From positions 744,001 through 808,000 of the forward strand of contig NZ_CABPST010000001.1 in NCBI RefSeq assembly GCF_902459805.1: a DNA stretch of 64,000 nucleotides, given 5' to 3'. Source of the DNA: Pandoraea bronchicola (GTDB lineage: Bacteria; Pseudomonadota; Gammaproteobacteria; Burkholderiales; Burkholderiaceae). How positions within the stretch are numbered: position 1 is the stretch's first letter; each line of letters begins with the position of its first letter. Made by a program: the position numbers and the translations under genes. This document shows, one piece after another, positions 27,094-36,142 of this stretch. The notes under the pieces were generated by a model. The model ran no database searches. It was not told the DNA's origin and saw only the letters and a list, made by a program, of their open reading frames with translations.

Positions 27094-28326
27094 TCAGGCC
27101 GCCACCCTCTTCTTGCCTTCGACGTCCGGCAACAGAATCGTCACGATGCCCAGCAGCGGCAGATAGGCGCATACGTGGTAGACGAAGTCGATGCTCGTCG
27201 AGTCGGCAAGTTGCCCCAGCACGGCGGCCCCCACGCCCCCCATCCCGAACGCAAAGCCGAAGAACAGTCCCGATACGGTACCGACCTTGCCCGGAATCAG
27301 CTCTTGCGCATAGACGAGAATCGCCGAAAACGCCGAGGCGAGGATCAAGCCGATCGCGACCGTCAGAATGCCCGTCCAGAACAGGTTGGCGTACGGCAGC
27401 ATCAGCGTGAAGGGCGCGGCCCCCAGGATCGCCCCCCAGATCACATACTTTCGGCCGATCTTGTCGCCCAGCGGACCGCCGATCATCGTGCCCGCGGCCA
27501 CTGCGAACAGGAACACGAACAGATGCACCTGTGCGCTTTGCACCGACACATGGAACTTGCTGATCAGATAGAACGTGAAGTAGCTGCTGATGCTCGCGAG
27601 ATAGAAGTACTTCGAGAAGATCAGCACCAGCAGAATGCCGATGGCAAACAACACCTTGCCGCGCGACAGATGCGCATGACCGCCACGGCGCGCCGCCGGC
27701 TTGCCCTTGCTCGCTGCGCGTTGCGCGGCGTACCAGCGGCTCACCTGGAACAGCACGACGATCGCCACGAGCGCCGCCACGGAAAACCACGCCACGCTGC
27801 CACGGCCATGCGGCGCAATGATCAGCGCGGCGAGTAGCGGGCCGAGCGACGAACCGACGTTGCCCCCCACCTGGAAGAACGATTGCGCCATACCGTGGCG
27901 TCCGCCCGAGGCCATACGCGCCACCCGTGACGACTCCGGATGGAACACCGACGAGCCCATGCCGACGAGCGCTGCCGCGACCAGCAGCACGCCGAAGTTC
28001 GGCGCAACCGCCAGCAGCAGCAGGCCCACCAGCGTGAAACCCATGCCGACCGGCAGCGAATACGGCTTCGGATGCTTGTCGGTGTATAGGCCCACGACCG
28101 GTTGCAGCAGCGACGCCGTGATCTGATACGTCAGCGTGATCAGACCGACCTGGCCGAAGCTCAGGTCAAAGCTCGCCTTGAGCAGCGGGTAGATGGCCAG
28201 GATCAACGACTGAATCATGTCGTTGAGCAAATGGGAGAAGCTGATCGCAGACAGCACGCGGAACGCGGTGCCCTGCGCTGCCGGCGAGGAAGCGCCGGGA
28301 AGGGACGTTGCAGGTTGACTCGACAT
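27094..28326 (-). CDS. MFS transporter, fosmidomycin resistance (Fsr) type
   Basis: A 410-residue efflux carrier. The first helix contains the FSHLLNDMIQSLILAIYPLL segment typical of Fsr proteins, and DKHPKPYSLPVGMGFTLVG and PESSRVARMASGGRHGMAQS (the acidic/basic loop with HPESSR) are also characteristic. The family exports fosmidomycin and other compounds; the natural substrate is unknown. The start at 28326 gives the usual length (E. coli Fsr has about 406 residues); the frame extends 42 codons upstream without family support, and no good ribosome-binding site decides the matter. Confidence 0.85.
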   Translation of the reverse strand: MSSQPATSLPGASSPAAQGTAFRVLSAISFSHLLNDMIQSLILAIYPLLKASFDLSFGQVGLITLTYQITASLLQPVVGLYTDKHPKPYSLPVGMGFTLVGLLLLAVAPNFGVLLVAAALVGMGSSVFHPESSRVARMASGGRHGMAQSFFQVGGNVGSSLGPLLAALIIAPHGRGSVAWFSVAALVAIVVLFQVSRWYAAQRAASKGKPAARRGGHAHLSRGKVLFAIGILLVLIFSKYFYLASISSYFTFYLISKFHVSVQSAQVHLFVFLFAVAAGTMIGGPLGDKIGRKYVIWGAILGAAPFTLMLPYANLFWTGILTVAIGLILASAFSAILVYAQELIPGKVGTVSGLFFGFAFGMGGVGAAVLGQLADSTSIDFVYHVCAYLPLLGIVTILLPDVEGKKRVAA

Positions 28327-28731
28327 GGATGGAGGATTTACGTCAAAGGCTTTGGAAACGCAGACTTTCTGGCAGGTTTCGTGCAGATATGCATGAAAGT
28401 TGGGATTTATCCCATTTCTTGCCAGAAATTTAATGAGTGAAGTGTAGAGCATGCGTAAATCGTCGTTACGCCAAGTTTTGTCGCGATTCCGCCATCCCAG
28501 CCCACCGCTGCATGCGTAGTAGAAAACGACAAGAAGCGCTCGGCAGGTGGTCTTGGATCGGGCCCCTGATATACCACCGTCGAGCCGCCAAGCCCGCGTT
28601 CACAAGGGTTTGTGCGGGTTTATCGGGCGTTGGTCGCCGTCAGGGATTCGTGTAGAGTCGATTGGCGAGTTGTGCCATGCAACACCACGCACACGCAAGG
28701 GCCCTACTCCTTCCATGGTTGGCGGCAGAAC
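28327..28731. other. Intergenic region between Fsr-like and EAL genes
   Basis: A divergent 405-base gap, less GC-rich than the surroundings in its left half. It must hold promoters for both flanking genes. I see no open frame with coding character, no repeat and no convincing palindrome. Confidence 0.5.
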
Positions 28732-30336
28732 ATGATTCAACACTCCAGAGTCGTGCAGTGGCTGGTGACCGGGCTTGTGGTGACGGCCACATTTCTTGTC
28801 GTTCTCCTTCTCGGTTGGTTACGCGTCGTCAATGCGTCGCAAGCCATTTTGCAAGAGGAGGCCACACGTCAGCGCGATGCGCTTGAGCGCATTGTCGACC
28901 GTGCCGACACCACCCTTCAGGGCGCCACCGCCTGGGTAGGACGCAACTGCAATGAGGTCAGCAGTGCGCTTCAGGCCGAAGGCACGCTCACGCCGTACTT
29001 CCGGTCCATCTGGCTCGTGTCTCACGGAAAGATGTATTGCTCGTCGGTCCTGCGCTCGGACGAGGCCATCGATATGCCGCTGCCGAACGAGTTGGTGCCG
29101 CTGCTTACGGGAACGCGTGCCATTTTCGTGGCCAGCACGCCGTATGTCCGTGACTCGCCTGCGTTAGCGATATTCGTGCCCACCTCCGCGACGGATGGCG
29201 TGCTGGGATTCATCGACGGGGTATACCTCTCCGAGTCTTTGCATAGCGTGAAAAACAGTGACCTCGAATGGACAGCGATGACCATCGGGAAGCTGTCGCT
29301 GACTTCCGAGGCGTCAACGCTCGAATCCGCCAGCGTCGCTACGCGTGGCGCGCAAATCACGCTCGCATCGGAGCTCTTTACGACGTCACTCGCGGGCAGT
29401 CCGTCCTTGACCCGCTGGCTGATTGCGAATTACGCGCCCATCTATCTTTCGTTCGGCACCGTCATCGCGGTCTTGTTGGGCATTCTGACTTTCCGCCATC
29501 TCAGCCCGGCGCAGTTCATGCGACGACAGATCGCCCTGGGCATCAAACGCAACGAATTCAAGGTCTACTACCAGCCCGTCATGGAGCTGGCCACGGGGCG
29601 TTGCTCCGGTGCCGAGGCGCTGGTGCGCTGGCATCATCCGGTGGCCGGCCTGGTCCGGCCCGACGCCTTCATCCCTATCGCGGAAGGCAACGGTCTGATT
29701 ATCGAACTCACTCGTTCATTGCTGAAACTGATTCGCAATGACGTGGCGAAAGGCGAGTTGCCGCAAGGTTTTCATGTCGCGATCAATCTTGCCGAACGGC
29801 ACTTGCGGGACAACACGATCGTGCAGGATATCGAGCGGCTTTATGGCTCGCTCAACGATACCTATCCGCTCATCGCCGAGATCACCGAACGTTATGTGAT
29901 CCGCGACTCAGCGGCTGCACGCGCCGTCATGGCCGAACTCCAGCGGCGCGGCATCGAAACGGCACTGGACGACTTCGGTGCCGAGAACAACTCCATCGGC
30001 TACCTGAAGCGCTACGACTTCAACTATTTGAAGATCGACAAGGAGTTCCTGCCCGTCACCGAAGACGATGTGGTGACACGCAATATCTGTGACTCCATCA
30101 TCGAATTGGCTGAACGAATGGGGATGACGATCGTGGCGGAAGGTGTCGAGAGTGAAATGCAGGCGACTTATCTGCGCGAGCGCAATGTCACCTATGCGCA
30201 GGGGTATCTTTTCGCGCGGCCGATCTCGTTCGACGAACTGGTGCAGTTTGCGATTGCCCACGCGGGCGCGGGGCTCACGACAGTGAAGCAGACGTCTGCG
30301 AACGTCACGCCGCTCACGCAGCACAAGGCGGGTTGA
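28732..30336 (+). CDS. CSS-motif sensor cyclic di-GMP phosphodiesterase
   Basis: A 534-residue inner-membrane protein. Two helices (about residues 10-30 and 235-255) bracket a periplasmic CSS-motif domain, with the motif in KMYCSS (residues 103-105) and a second Cys at 73 for the redox-controlled disulfide known in E. coli PdeB/PdeC-type proteins. The C-terminal EAL domain is complete: AEALVRW, AINLAERHL, IAEITERYV, DDFGAENNS, LKIDKEF, EGVES and QGYLFARP. It should hydrolyse cyclic di-GMP, opposing WspR encoded 16 kb away. The start at 28732 gives the normal short N-terminus; the upstream extension is not supported. Confidence 0.9.
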   Translation: MIQHSRVVQWLVTGLVVTATFLVVLLLGWLRVVNASQAILQEEATRQRDALERIVDRADTTLQGATAWVGRNCNEVSSALQAEGTLTPYFRSIWLVSHGKMYCSSVLRSDEAIDMPLPNELVPLLTGTRAIFVASTPYVRDSPALAIFVPTSATDGVLGFIDGVYLSESLHSVKNSDLEWTAMTIGKLSLTSEASTLESASVATRGAQITLASELFTTSLAGSPSLTRWLIANYAPIYLSFGTVIAVLLGILTFRHLSPAQFMRRQIALGIKRNEFKVYYQPVMELATGRCSGAEALVRWHHPVAGLVRPDAFIPIAEGNGLIIELTRSLLKLIRNDVAKGELPQGFHVAINLAERHLRDNTIVQDIERLYGSLNDTYPLIAEITERYVIRDSAAARAVMAELQRRGIETALDDFGAENNSIGYLKRYDFNYLKIDKEFLPVTEDDVVTRNICDSIIELAERMGMTIVAEGVESEMQATYLRERNVTYAQGYLFARPISFDELVQFAIAHAGAGLTTVKQTSANVTPLTQHKAG

Positions 30337-30360
30337 CGACGGTACGCCCAACGCACGACG

Positions 30361-30399
30361 AAAACGCCTGGCCGGCCAACACGACCGGCCAGGCGTTTT
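30361..30399. terminator. Rho-independent terminator
   Basis: AAAACGCCTGGCCGG and CCGGCCAGGCGTTTT form a perfect 15-base stem around a 9-base loop just after the EAL gene. The A and T ends make it usable from both strands, so it may also end the small minus-strand gene at 30422. Confidence 0.88.
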
Positions 30400-30421
30400 A
30401 TCCGACGACGCTGCGATGAGG

Positions 30422-30658
30422 TCAGAAGACCAACTGAGGCATATTGCTGCGTGGTGCGGGCGTAGCGGCCGCCCGCGTGCTGGCCCTCATTTCGGCGCGC
30501 AGCAACCACAATCGCTGTGCAACGAAACTTCGGAAGCGCATTTCACCTGCGGAGAAAGAGATTTGCATCTGATGTCGCTTGCCGTTGGGCAGCGTGCGAA
30601 CCAGACGATAGTATCGAGCCCCGTCAACCGTTTCCTTGATATTCCTGACGCGCATCAT
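30422..30658 (-). CDS. Small hypothetical protein
   Basis: About 78 residues, basic, with a beta-rich middle (ARYYRLVRTLPNGKRHQMQ) followed by an aromatic/Arg segment. No family recognised. Support: GGGGTG just upstream of the paired ATG codons at 30658/30655 and a strong terminator after the stop. The composition looks coding and there is no better frame on the other strand. It could be misannotated, as no homologue was checked. Confidence 0.45.
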   Translation of the reverse strand: MMRVRNIKETVDGARYYRLVRTLPNGKRHQMQISFSAGEMRFRSFVAQRLWLLRAEMRASTRAAATPAPRSNMPQLVF

Positions 30659-30960
30659 TTCACCCCGATTCTGTTGTGTCAGGTGAGTGGGCACTTCGGC
30701 AAACGTCGCATTCCCGGTCAGTCCGCGTCAAACCTGAACTTCAGCCCGAAACTCAGCCTGAAACGATACCAACCGGCACTGGGGGGGCATGCGGCGAAAT
30801 TCAATGTAGAGGAGGAACGTCCCCCTTTCGTCCCCCAAATTCACGTCCAAAGCGCGCTTCGTTGGTGCGCCGCAACACTTCCCCGTCCAGCGCCGGTTCT
30901 CGCTGGTTCGCCCGCCCTCTACAATGCGGCCACCTGCTGAGTTTGATCAAAAGAATCGTT
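30659..30960. other. Intergenic region before ModE-like gene
   Basis: A 302-base gap with no convincing gene. A short imperfect repeat (CCTGAACTTCAGCCCGAAAC / CAGCCTGAAAC near 30730-30765) is seen. It must contain the divergent promoters of the small hypothetical and ModE-like genes. Confidence 0.4.
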
Positions 30961-31812
30961 ATGGTTTCCGAACCTTCTTCAACGCCCGATGGGGTTTTAC
31001 GCAACGAAATGGATGATGCCCTGCAAGTGAGCGGATCGCTTTGGCTGCATCGCGGCAACTCGTCGCTCGGCGGCCAGGCCCGGATCGCGCTGCTCGAACA
31101 GATTGCCACCCACGGATCGATTACCGCAGCGGCGAAGGCCGCGGGCATGAGTTACAAGGCCGCGTGGGATGCCGTGGATGCGATGAACCAACTCGCCGGC
31201 GAGCCGCTGGTGGCACGCAGCACGGGCGGGCGCGGCGGTGGCGGCACACGCCTTACCGCCCGCGGCGCGAAGCTCGTCGCAGCGTTTCGGGCGGTGGAAG
31301 TGGCGCAGCGGCAGTTTCTCGCGCGCGTGGCCAACGATCTGGAGCATTTCGACGAGCAGTGGCCCGTTATCGCTCGACTCGGTCTGCAAACGAGTGCCCG
31401 CAATCAGTTGCACGGCACGATCGCCAACATTCGACACTGCGGTGTGAACGACGAGGTCACGCTGACCTTGCCCGGCGGTGAGGCGATTACGGCGTCGCTC
31501 ACCCATCACAGCACGCAGACGTTGGGGCTCGCCATCGGTGGCGATGCGTTCGCGCTCATCAAGGCGCCGTGGATCGAGATCGCGCGCGGCGCAGATCTCG
31601 CCGGACTGCCAACGGCCAACCGGCTTTCGGGCACGGTAGACGCCATCACCGATGACGCCGGGCAAGCCGAAGTCATTCTGGCGCTGCCGGGCGGCAGCCG
31701 GCTCGCCGCCGTCATGCCGCACGACACGCTGACGGCTCGCGGACTGACGGTGGGCGTTGGGGCAACGGCCGCATTCGCGGCCGTCAGTGTCATCGTGGGG
31801 GTGATGGCCTGA
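30961..31812 (+). CDS. modE: ModE-like molybdate-responsive regulator
   Basis: A 283-residue protein with an N-terminal LysR-like winged helix (GSITAAAKAAGMSYKAAWDA, about residues 53-72, then the characteristic STGGRGGGGTRLTARG wing) and two C-terminal Mop/TOBE domains (SARNQLHGTIANIRH and TANRLSGTVDAITDD). This is the full ModE layout: molybdate binds between TOBE domains and the dimer represses molybdate uptake. No modABC genes are adjacent, so its targets lie elsewhere. The start at 30961 is the family-length choice; the upstream frame lacks support. Confidence 0.88.
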   Translation: MVSEPSSTPDGVLRNEMDDALQVSGSLWLHRGNSSLGGQARIALLEQIATHGSITAAAKAAGMSYKAAWDAVDAMNQLAGEPLVARSTGGRGGGGTRLTARGAKLVAAFRAVEVAQRQFLARVANDLEHFDEQWPVIARLGLQTSARNQLHGTIANIRHCGVNDEVTLTLPGGEAITASLTHHSTQTLGLAIGGDAFALIKAPWIEIARGADLAGLPTANRLSGTVDAITDDAGQAEVILALPGGSRLAAVMPHDTLTARGLTVGVGATAAFAAVSVIVGVMA

Positions 31813-31839
31813 CGCACCAGCGTCAGACCCTCGGGCACG

Positions 31840-33033
31840 TTACAGCGCCGGTGTTTCGCAGTTCGGCGCGATTTGCTGCCTGGCGTCGCGGCGATCCAGA
31901 CGCAGGCTCAGCAGCGCCACACCCACCCCGGCCAGTGGCACGAGCGCGGCCACCCAGGGCACCGCCGCCAGACCCGGGCCGTGGTCGATGACGAAGCCCC
32001 CGAGCCAGGCGCCAATAGCGTTGCCGAGGTTGAACGCGGCAATGTTGAAGCTCGACGCAAGGCTTGCCCCCGCCCCCGAGGCTTTCTCCATCACCCACAA
32101 TTGCAGCGGTGCGACCGTGGCAAACGCCGCCGCGCCGAGCAGGGCCACGAACACGATGGCCAGCCAGTGTGAGTGCAGGGCAAACGTCATCAGTCCGAGA
32201 ACGACGGAGAGCGCCAGCAAGCTGCCCAGCACGGTCGGCACGACGCGACGATCCGCGAGCTTGCCGCCGAGCAGATTGCCGATCACCAGGCCGCCGCCGA
32301 AGATCAGCAGGATCGGCGAGACAGCGCCTTCGGCAAAGCCGGTGACTTCCGTGAGCAGCGGCGCAATGTAGGTAAACACGCCGAATACGCCGACCCAGCC
32401 AAGCACCGTCGTGAGCAAACCGAGCAGCACCGGACGACGCGCCAGCGCACGCAGATCGGCACGCCAGTCGCCTGCATCCTTCGGCGCTGCGATCTTCGGC
32501 ACAAACCAGGCAATCACGAGGAACGCGAGCGCACCGATCACCGTCACCGCCCAGAAGCTGGCGCGCCAGCCGAAATGCTGGCCCAGCCAGGTACCGAACG
32601 GCACGCCGAGAATGTTGGCGACGGTCAGCCCTGTGAACATCACGGCGATGGCCGACGCGCGGCGCTCACGCGGCACCAGGCCGGTCGCGACGACCGAGCC
32701 GACACCGAAGAACGTGCCGTGGGCAAACGATGTCAGCACGCGCGCCGCCATCAGCGCCCCATAGCTCGGCGCCAGCGCACAGGCGGCGTTGCCGATGGTG
32801 AAGATCGCCATGAGCACCAGCAACACAGTCTTGCGCGGCCAGCGGGCGGTCGCGGTCGTCATGACCGGGGCGCCCACGACGACGCCCAGCGCGTAACCGG
32901 AGATAAGCAGGCCGGCGGCCGCGATCGAGACACCGAAATCGGCGCCGACGTTGAGCAGCAGACCCATGATGACAAACTCCGTCACGCCAATGCCGAAGGC
33001 ACCGGCGGTCAGGGCGTAGAGGGCGATGGGCAC
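31840..33033 (-). CDS. MFS transporter, DHA1 family (AraJ/YdhP-like)
   Basis: A 397-residue carrier with 12 predicted helices. It starts at GTG with AGGAG upstream. ALTAGAFGIGVTEFVIMGLL is the N-terminal signature of the arabinose-efflux-like DHA1 group, and FAHGTFFGVGSVVATGLV is conserved in it. Members export sugars or drugs; substrate not predictable. It is divergent from a LysR gene with a strong palindrome between, so that regulator probably controls it. Confidence 0.87.
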   Translation of the reverse strand: MPIALYALTAGAFGIGVTEFVIMGLLLNVGADFGVSIAAAGLLISGYALGVVVGAPVMTTATARWPRKTVLLVLMAIFTIGNAACALAPSYGALMAARVLTSFAHGTFFGVGSVVATGLVPRERRASAIAVMFTGLTVANILGVPFGTWLGQHFGWRASFWAVTVIGALAFLVIAWFVPKIAAPKDAGDWRADLRALARRPVLLGLLTTVLGWVGVFGVFTYIAPLLTEVTGFAEGAVSPILLIFGGGLVIGNLLGGKLADRRVVPTVLGSLLALSVVLGLMTFALHSHWLAIVFVALLGAAAFATVAPLQLWVMEKASGAGASLASSFNIAAFNLGNAIGAWLGGFVIDHGPGLAAVPWVAALVPLAGVGVALLSLRLDRRDARQQIAPNCETPAL

Positions 33034-33151
33034 AGAAAACTCCTGTCTGAATATAGGGAAAGGTCACGCCGCCGAGGCGACAGCCGTGAGCCGATGTGCG
33101 GAATATAGACGCCCTCGCATTGATGAAATAGACTGCGCGAAGGAAAATGAT

Positions 33152-33170
33152 TTGTGACTTGATGTCACAA
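33152..33170. promoter_or_regulatory. LysR-type operator candidate (TTGTGAC-N5-GTCACAA)
   Basis: A perfect palindrome with seven-base arms and a five-base spacer lies 44 bases before the LysR start and about 120 bases before the MFS start. It contains the T-N11-A pattern of LysR boxes. It is the best operator candidate in the window. Confidence 0.6.
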
Positions 33171-33213
33171 CACTGCGCAAAGCCAGCCGCAGCAAAGATC
33201 AGGGGGACATCCA

Positions 33214-34122
33214 ATGGGTCGTCAGGACGTCAATCGCTCAGGCGATATGGAAGTTTTCGCTCGCGTCGTGGCGCTTGGCGGCTTCTCTGCGGCGGCGCGC
33301 ACGTTGCATATGACGCCGTCTGCGGTAAGCAAGCTGATCGCCCGGCTCGAGTCGCGGCTGGGCACGCGCCTGTTCAACCGTTCGACGCGCCGTCTGCAAC
33401 TCACGCCCGAGGGCACGTCGTTCCACGAACGTGCGTTGCGCGTGCTGGCCGACATCGAAGCGGCCGAGCGCGAGGCAGCCGCCGGCGCGGTGCCGCGTGG
33501 CCTGCTGCGCGTGAATTCCAGCGTGCCGATCGGCTCGATCTACCTGCTGCCCGTCATCCCGGCATTTCTGGCGAAGTACCCGGAGATCCGGCTCGACCTG
33601 ACACTCACCGACACGGTCGTCGACCTGCTGGAGCAGCGCGCCGACGTCGCCGTGCGCGCGGGGCCGCTGCGTGACTCGCGGTTGGTGGCCCGCAAGCTGG
33701 GGGAGAGTCGCATGCACGTCGTCGCATCGCCCGCGTATCTCGCGCGCAACGGCCCGCTGCGCTCGCCAGCCGACCTGATTCATCACAACGTCATGGCCTT
33801 CAATTTCGACCGTCAGGTGCAGGGTTGGCCGTTTCTCGACGGGGCTGGCGGCATTACGCACTATCCGCAGATCGGCAACATGACGGTGGGCGACGGCGAA
33901 ACCATGCGCAAGCTCGCGCTCGAAGGGCTGGGTCTCGCCCGTCACTCGCGCTATCACGTCGATGCCGATCTGCGCGAGGGACGGCTCGTCACCGTACTAG
34001 ACGACTACAACCCGGGCGATCTGGAGCCGGTACACGCGGTGTATGTCGGGCAGGGCGGTCACTTGCCCGCGCGCGTGCGCGCATTTCTCGACTTTCTCGT
34101 GACCCATGTTCATCTGCCCTGA
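33214..34122 (+). CDS. LysR-family transcriptional regulator (CrgA-like)
   Basis: A 302-residue regulator. The N-terminal helix-turn-helix (GGFSAAARTLHMTPSAVSKL, about residues 23-42) is followed by an effector domain with the GLLRVNSSVPIGSIYLLPVI pattern seen in the CrgA/DmlR/aaeR group. The ATG at 33214 has GGGGGA upstream. It is divergent from the DHA1 MFS gene and the palindrome at 33152-33170 lies between them, so it probably regulates the exporter and itself. Confidence 0.87.
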   Translation: MGRQDVNRSGDMEVFARVVALGGFSAAARTLHMTPSAVSKLIARLESRLGTRLFNRSTRRLQLTPEGTSFHERALRVLADIEAAEREAAAGAVPRGLLRVNSSVPIGSIYLLPVIPAFLAKYPEIRLDLTLTDTVVDLLEQRADVAVRAGPLRDSRLVARKLGESRMHVVASPAYLARNGPLRSPADLIHHNVMAFNFDRQVQGWPFLDGAGGITHYPQIGNMTVGDGETMRKLALEGLGLARHSRYHVDADLREGRLVTVLDDYNPGDLEPVHAVYVGQGGHLPARVRAFLDFLVTHVHLP

Positions 34123-34274
34123 AGCCCCCGAGCTTCTGACCGGCGTGTGCGGATGGCGAGTGAGGGGTCGCACCGATGCCAACGGTCGCTACCCCTGGTC
34201 GCTCACACATAAACGCACCCGGCAATGTGCCCCGGGGGCGATAGGCGATCGCCTGACTTGCCCGGCACAGCCAC

Positions 34275-35165
34275 TTAACCCGGCCCGTCACTGGCCGCCG
34301 CCAGCAGTGGCACGATCAGATCGCTGATTGGCGTAGGTATGCCGCGAGCACGCGCATATCGCTGCACCACCCCGTTACGGCTGTCCCATTCAAGCGGGCG
34401 CCCGGCTTGCCGGTCGGCGAGGATCGACGTGCCCAAGTCGGGCGGAGAATCGGCAAATTGATCCACAATCGCTTGCGCGACTTCGTCGCCCAGGATCGCA
34501 CCATCCGCACGAGCCACCGCTAGACACTCCCGCAGATAGGCGAGCGCCAGCTCGGAGATGTCGCTTCGGGAGAACATGCCTGCGCGACGATTTGTCAGCA
34601 CCATCAAACCTGCTACGGCGTTCTGCAGGAGCTTTCGCCAGGCGACGGATGTGAAATCTGTCACGACGTCGACCGAGCACCATGTTCCCTGCAAAGCCTC
34701 GAGCACCAGGCGGGACCCCGGCGCGTCAGGCAACGTGAGTCGCGCTTTGCCACGCAGCCATACTGAGGCATCCGGTTCGCGTTGCGCGGGAAACCAGACT
34801 ACCGAGGGCAACACGGGTCCCCCATGCAAATGCGGTGCAACGAGTGCCGTCTGCTCAAGCCCGTTTTGCAGCACGCAAACCACCGTCGTTGCGTCACACA
34901 GTGCCGAAAGCAAGGGGGCCGCCACCGCCACCTGTGTCGACTTTACCGCGACGAACACCAAATCAAATGTCTCCCTGATCTCGACCGGATCAATCCGCAC
35001 CGGCCCCGGAACCACAATGCAATCGCCATCGATATGCAGCGCCAAGTGCTCATGCGCCGTGCGGCCGTATAGCGCGGGCGTGCGTCCAACCGCATGCAAA
35101 GCAGCAGCGACGGTCGTTCCAATGGCCCCCGGGCCCAGGATAGCGATGGATGGATTTTCAGACAC
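34275..35165 (-). CDS. Ketopantoate reductase family oxidoreductase (PanE/ApbA-like)
   Basis: A 296-residue NADPH-dependent enzyme. The Rossmann loop is ILGPGAIGTTVA, the catalytic Lys and Asn lie in WRKLLQNAVAG, and the C-terminal PLEWDSRNGVVQ carries a conserved Glu/Asp region. True PanE reduces ketopantoate in pantothenate synthesis, but many paralogues act on other 2-keto acids, and this one sits with an EamA carrier and a LysR regulator, not with pan genes. It starts at GTG (35163-35165) with AGGAG upstream. GC content is visibly lower than in neighbouring genes. Confidence 0.8.
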   Translation of the reverse strand: MSENPSIAILGPGAIGTTVAAALHAVGRTPALYGRTAHEHLALHIDGDCIVVPGPVRIDPVEIRETFDLVFVAVKSTQVAVAAPLLSALCDATTVVCVLQNGLEQTALVAPHLHGGPVLPSVVWFPAQREPDASVWLRGKARLTLPDAPGSRLVLEALQGTWCSVDVVTDFTSVAWRKLLQNAVAGLMVLTNRRAGMFSRSDISELALAYLRECLAVARADGAILGDEVAQAIVDQFADSPPDLGTSILADRQAGRPLEWDSRNGVVQRYARARGIPTPISDLIVPLLAAASDGPG

Positions 35166-35240
35166 CGTGATGGTTCTCCTGTTGTCTTGTCATTCCGGCC
35201 GTGCGGCCACGCGACCACGCAGCGCTCATCAATGTGGGCG

Positions 35241-36068
35241 TCAGCCGATGATCGCCGCCCCGATGGCAATCACCGTGCACGCCAGCATCTTTCGAACGGT
35301 CAACGCTTCGCCAAGGAAGCAATACCCAATCAACGCTGCAAAAAGCACGCTGGTTTCGCGCAGCGCCGATACCGCCCCCATGGGAGCGCCAGCCATGGCG
35401 TAGATGACAATTCCATAGGCCAAAAGAGAGACCAGCCCGCCGACAAATGCCTGGGCGAACCCGGGCCGGATGGCCAGCAAACTGCCTGCACCGCGCAGCC
35501 CGATGTATACGGCTGGCATCAAGATGCCCCACAAGGCGCACATCCAGACCGTATAGGCCATGGGGGCGCCGGACAGGCGCACGCCGATGCCGTCTGCCAC
35601 GCTATAGGCAGCAATGAAACCGCCGGTTGCCAAGGCATACGGCAGGCTGGTTACGGCAAGCCCGCGCCCGTTGAAGGCCAGGAAAACAATGCCGCCCGAC
35701 ACTAGCGCAACGCCGAGCAAGGCGTCTCCTCCGATTCTCTCGCCAGCGAAGGCCGATGCCGCAACGACAATCATTGCGGGAGAGGAGCCTCGTGCGATCG
35801 GGTAGGTCTGCCCGAGTTCTCCTGCACGATAGCTCCTGACAAGCAGCAGGTTATAGCCAACGTGCAGCACCGCAGAAAGTGCGGCATACCCCCAACTGGC
35901 CGAGGCTGGCGGCTTCAGGAACAGGGCGATTATCGTGCTGGCGATCGCAACGGCCACACACATGATCGTCATCGACCAAAGTCGGTCGACCCCGCCACGC
36001 AGCATCGCATTCCAACTGGCGTGCAGAAGGGCAGCCATCAGCACAAAGAGAACGAGGTGAAAAGGCAT
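35241..36068 (-). CDS. EamA/DMT family transporter
   Basis: A 275-residue inner-membrane protein with about ten helices in two EamA repeats (LLHASWNAMLRGG in the first, ALRETSVLFAALIGYCFLGE in the second). The family exports amino acids and other metabolites. It is 75 bases upstream of the PanE-like gene on the same strand and downstream of the LysR gene at 36143, so the three may form one transcription unit. Base use is less GC-rich than the surroundings. Confidence 0.83.
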   Translation of the reverse strand: MPFHLVLFVLMAALLHASWNAMLRGGVDRLWSMTIMCVAVAIASTIIALFLKPPASASWGYAALSAVLHVGYNLLLVRSYRAGELGQTYPIARGSSPAMIVVAASAFAGERIGGDALLGVALVSGGIVFLAFNGRGLAVTSLPYALATGGFIAAYSVADGIGVRLSGAPMAYTVWMCALWGILMPAVYIGLRGAGSLLAIRPGFAQAFVGGLVSLLAYGIVIYAMAGAPMGAVSALRETSVLFAALIGYCFLGEALTVRKMLACTVIAIGAAIIG

Positions 36069-36142
36069 ACGCCATACTAAGCATCGCGAGCCCCTTGGTT
36101 AAGCGAAGTCTCCTCATTGCATGATGAGTCAATCCTCATGGA

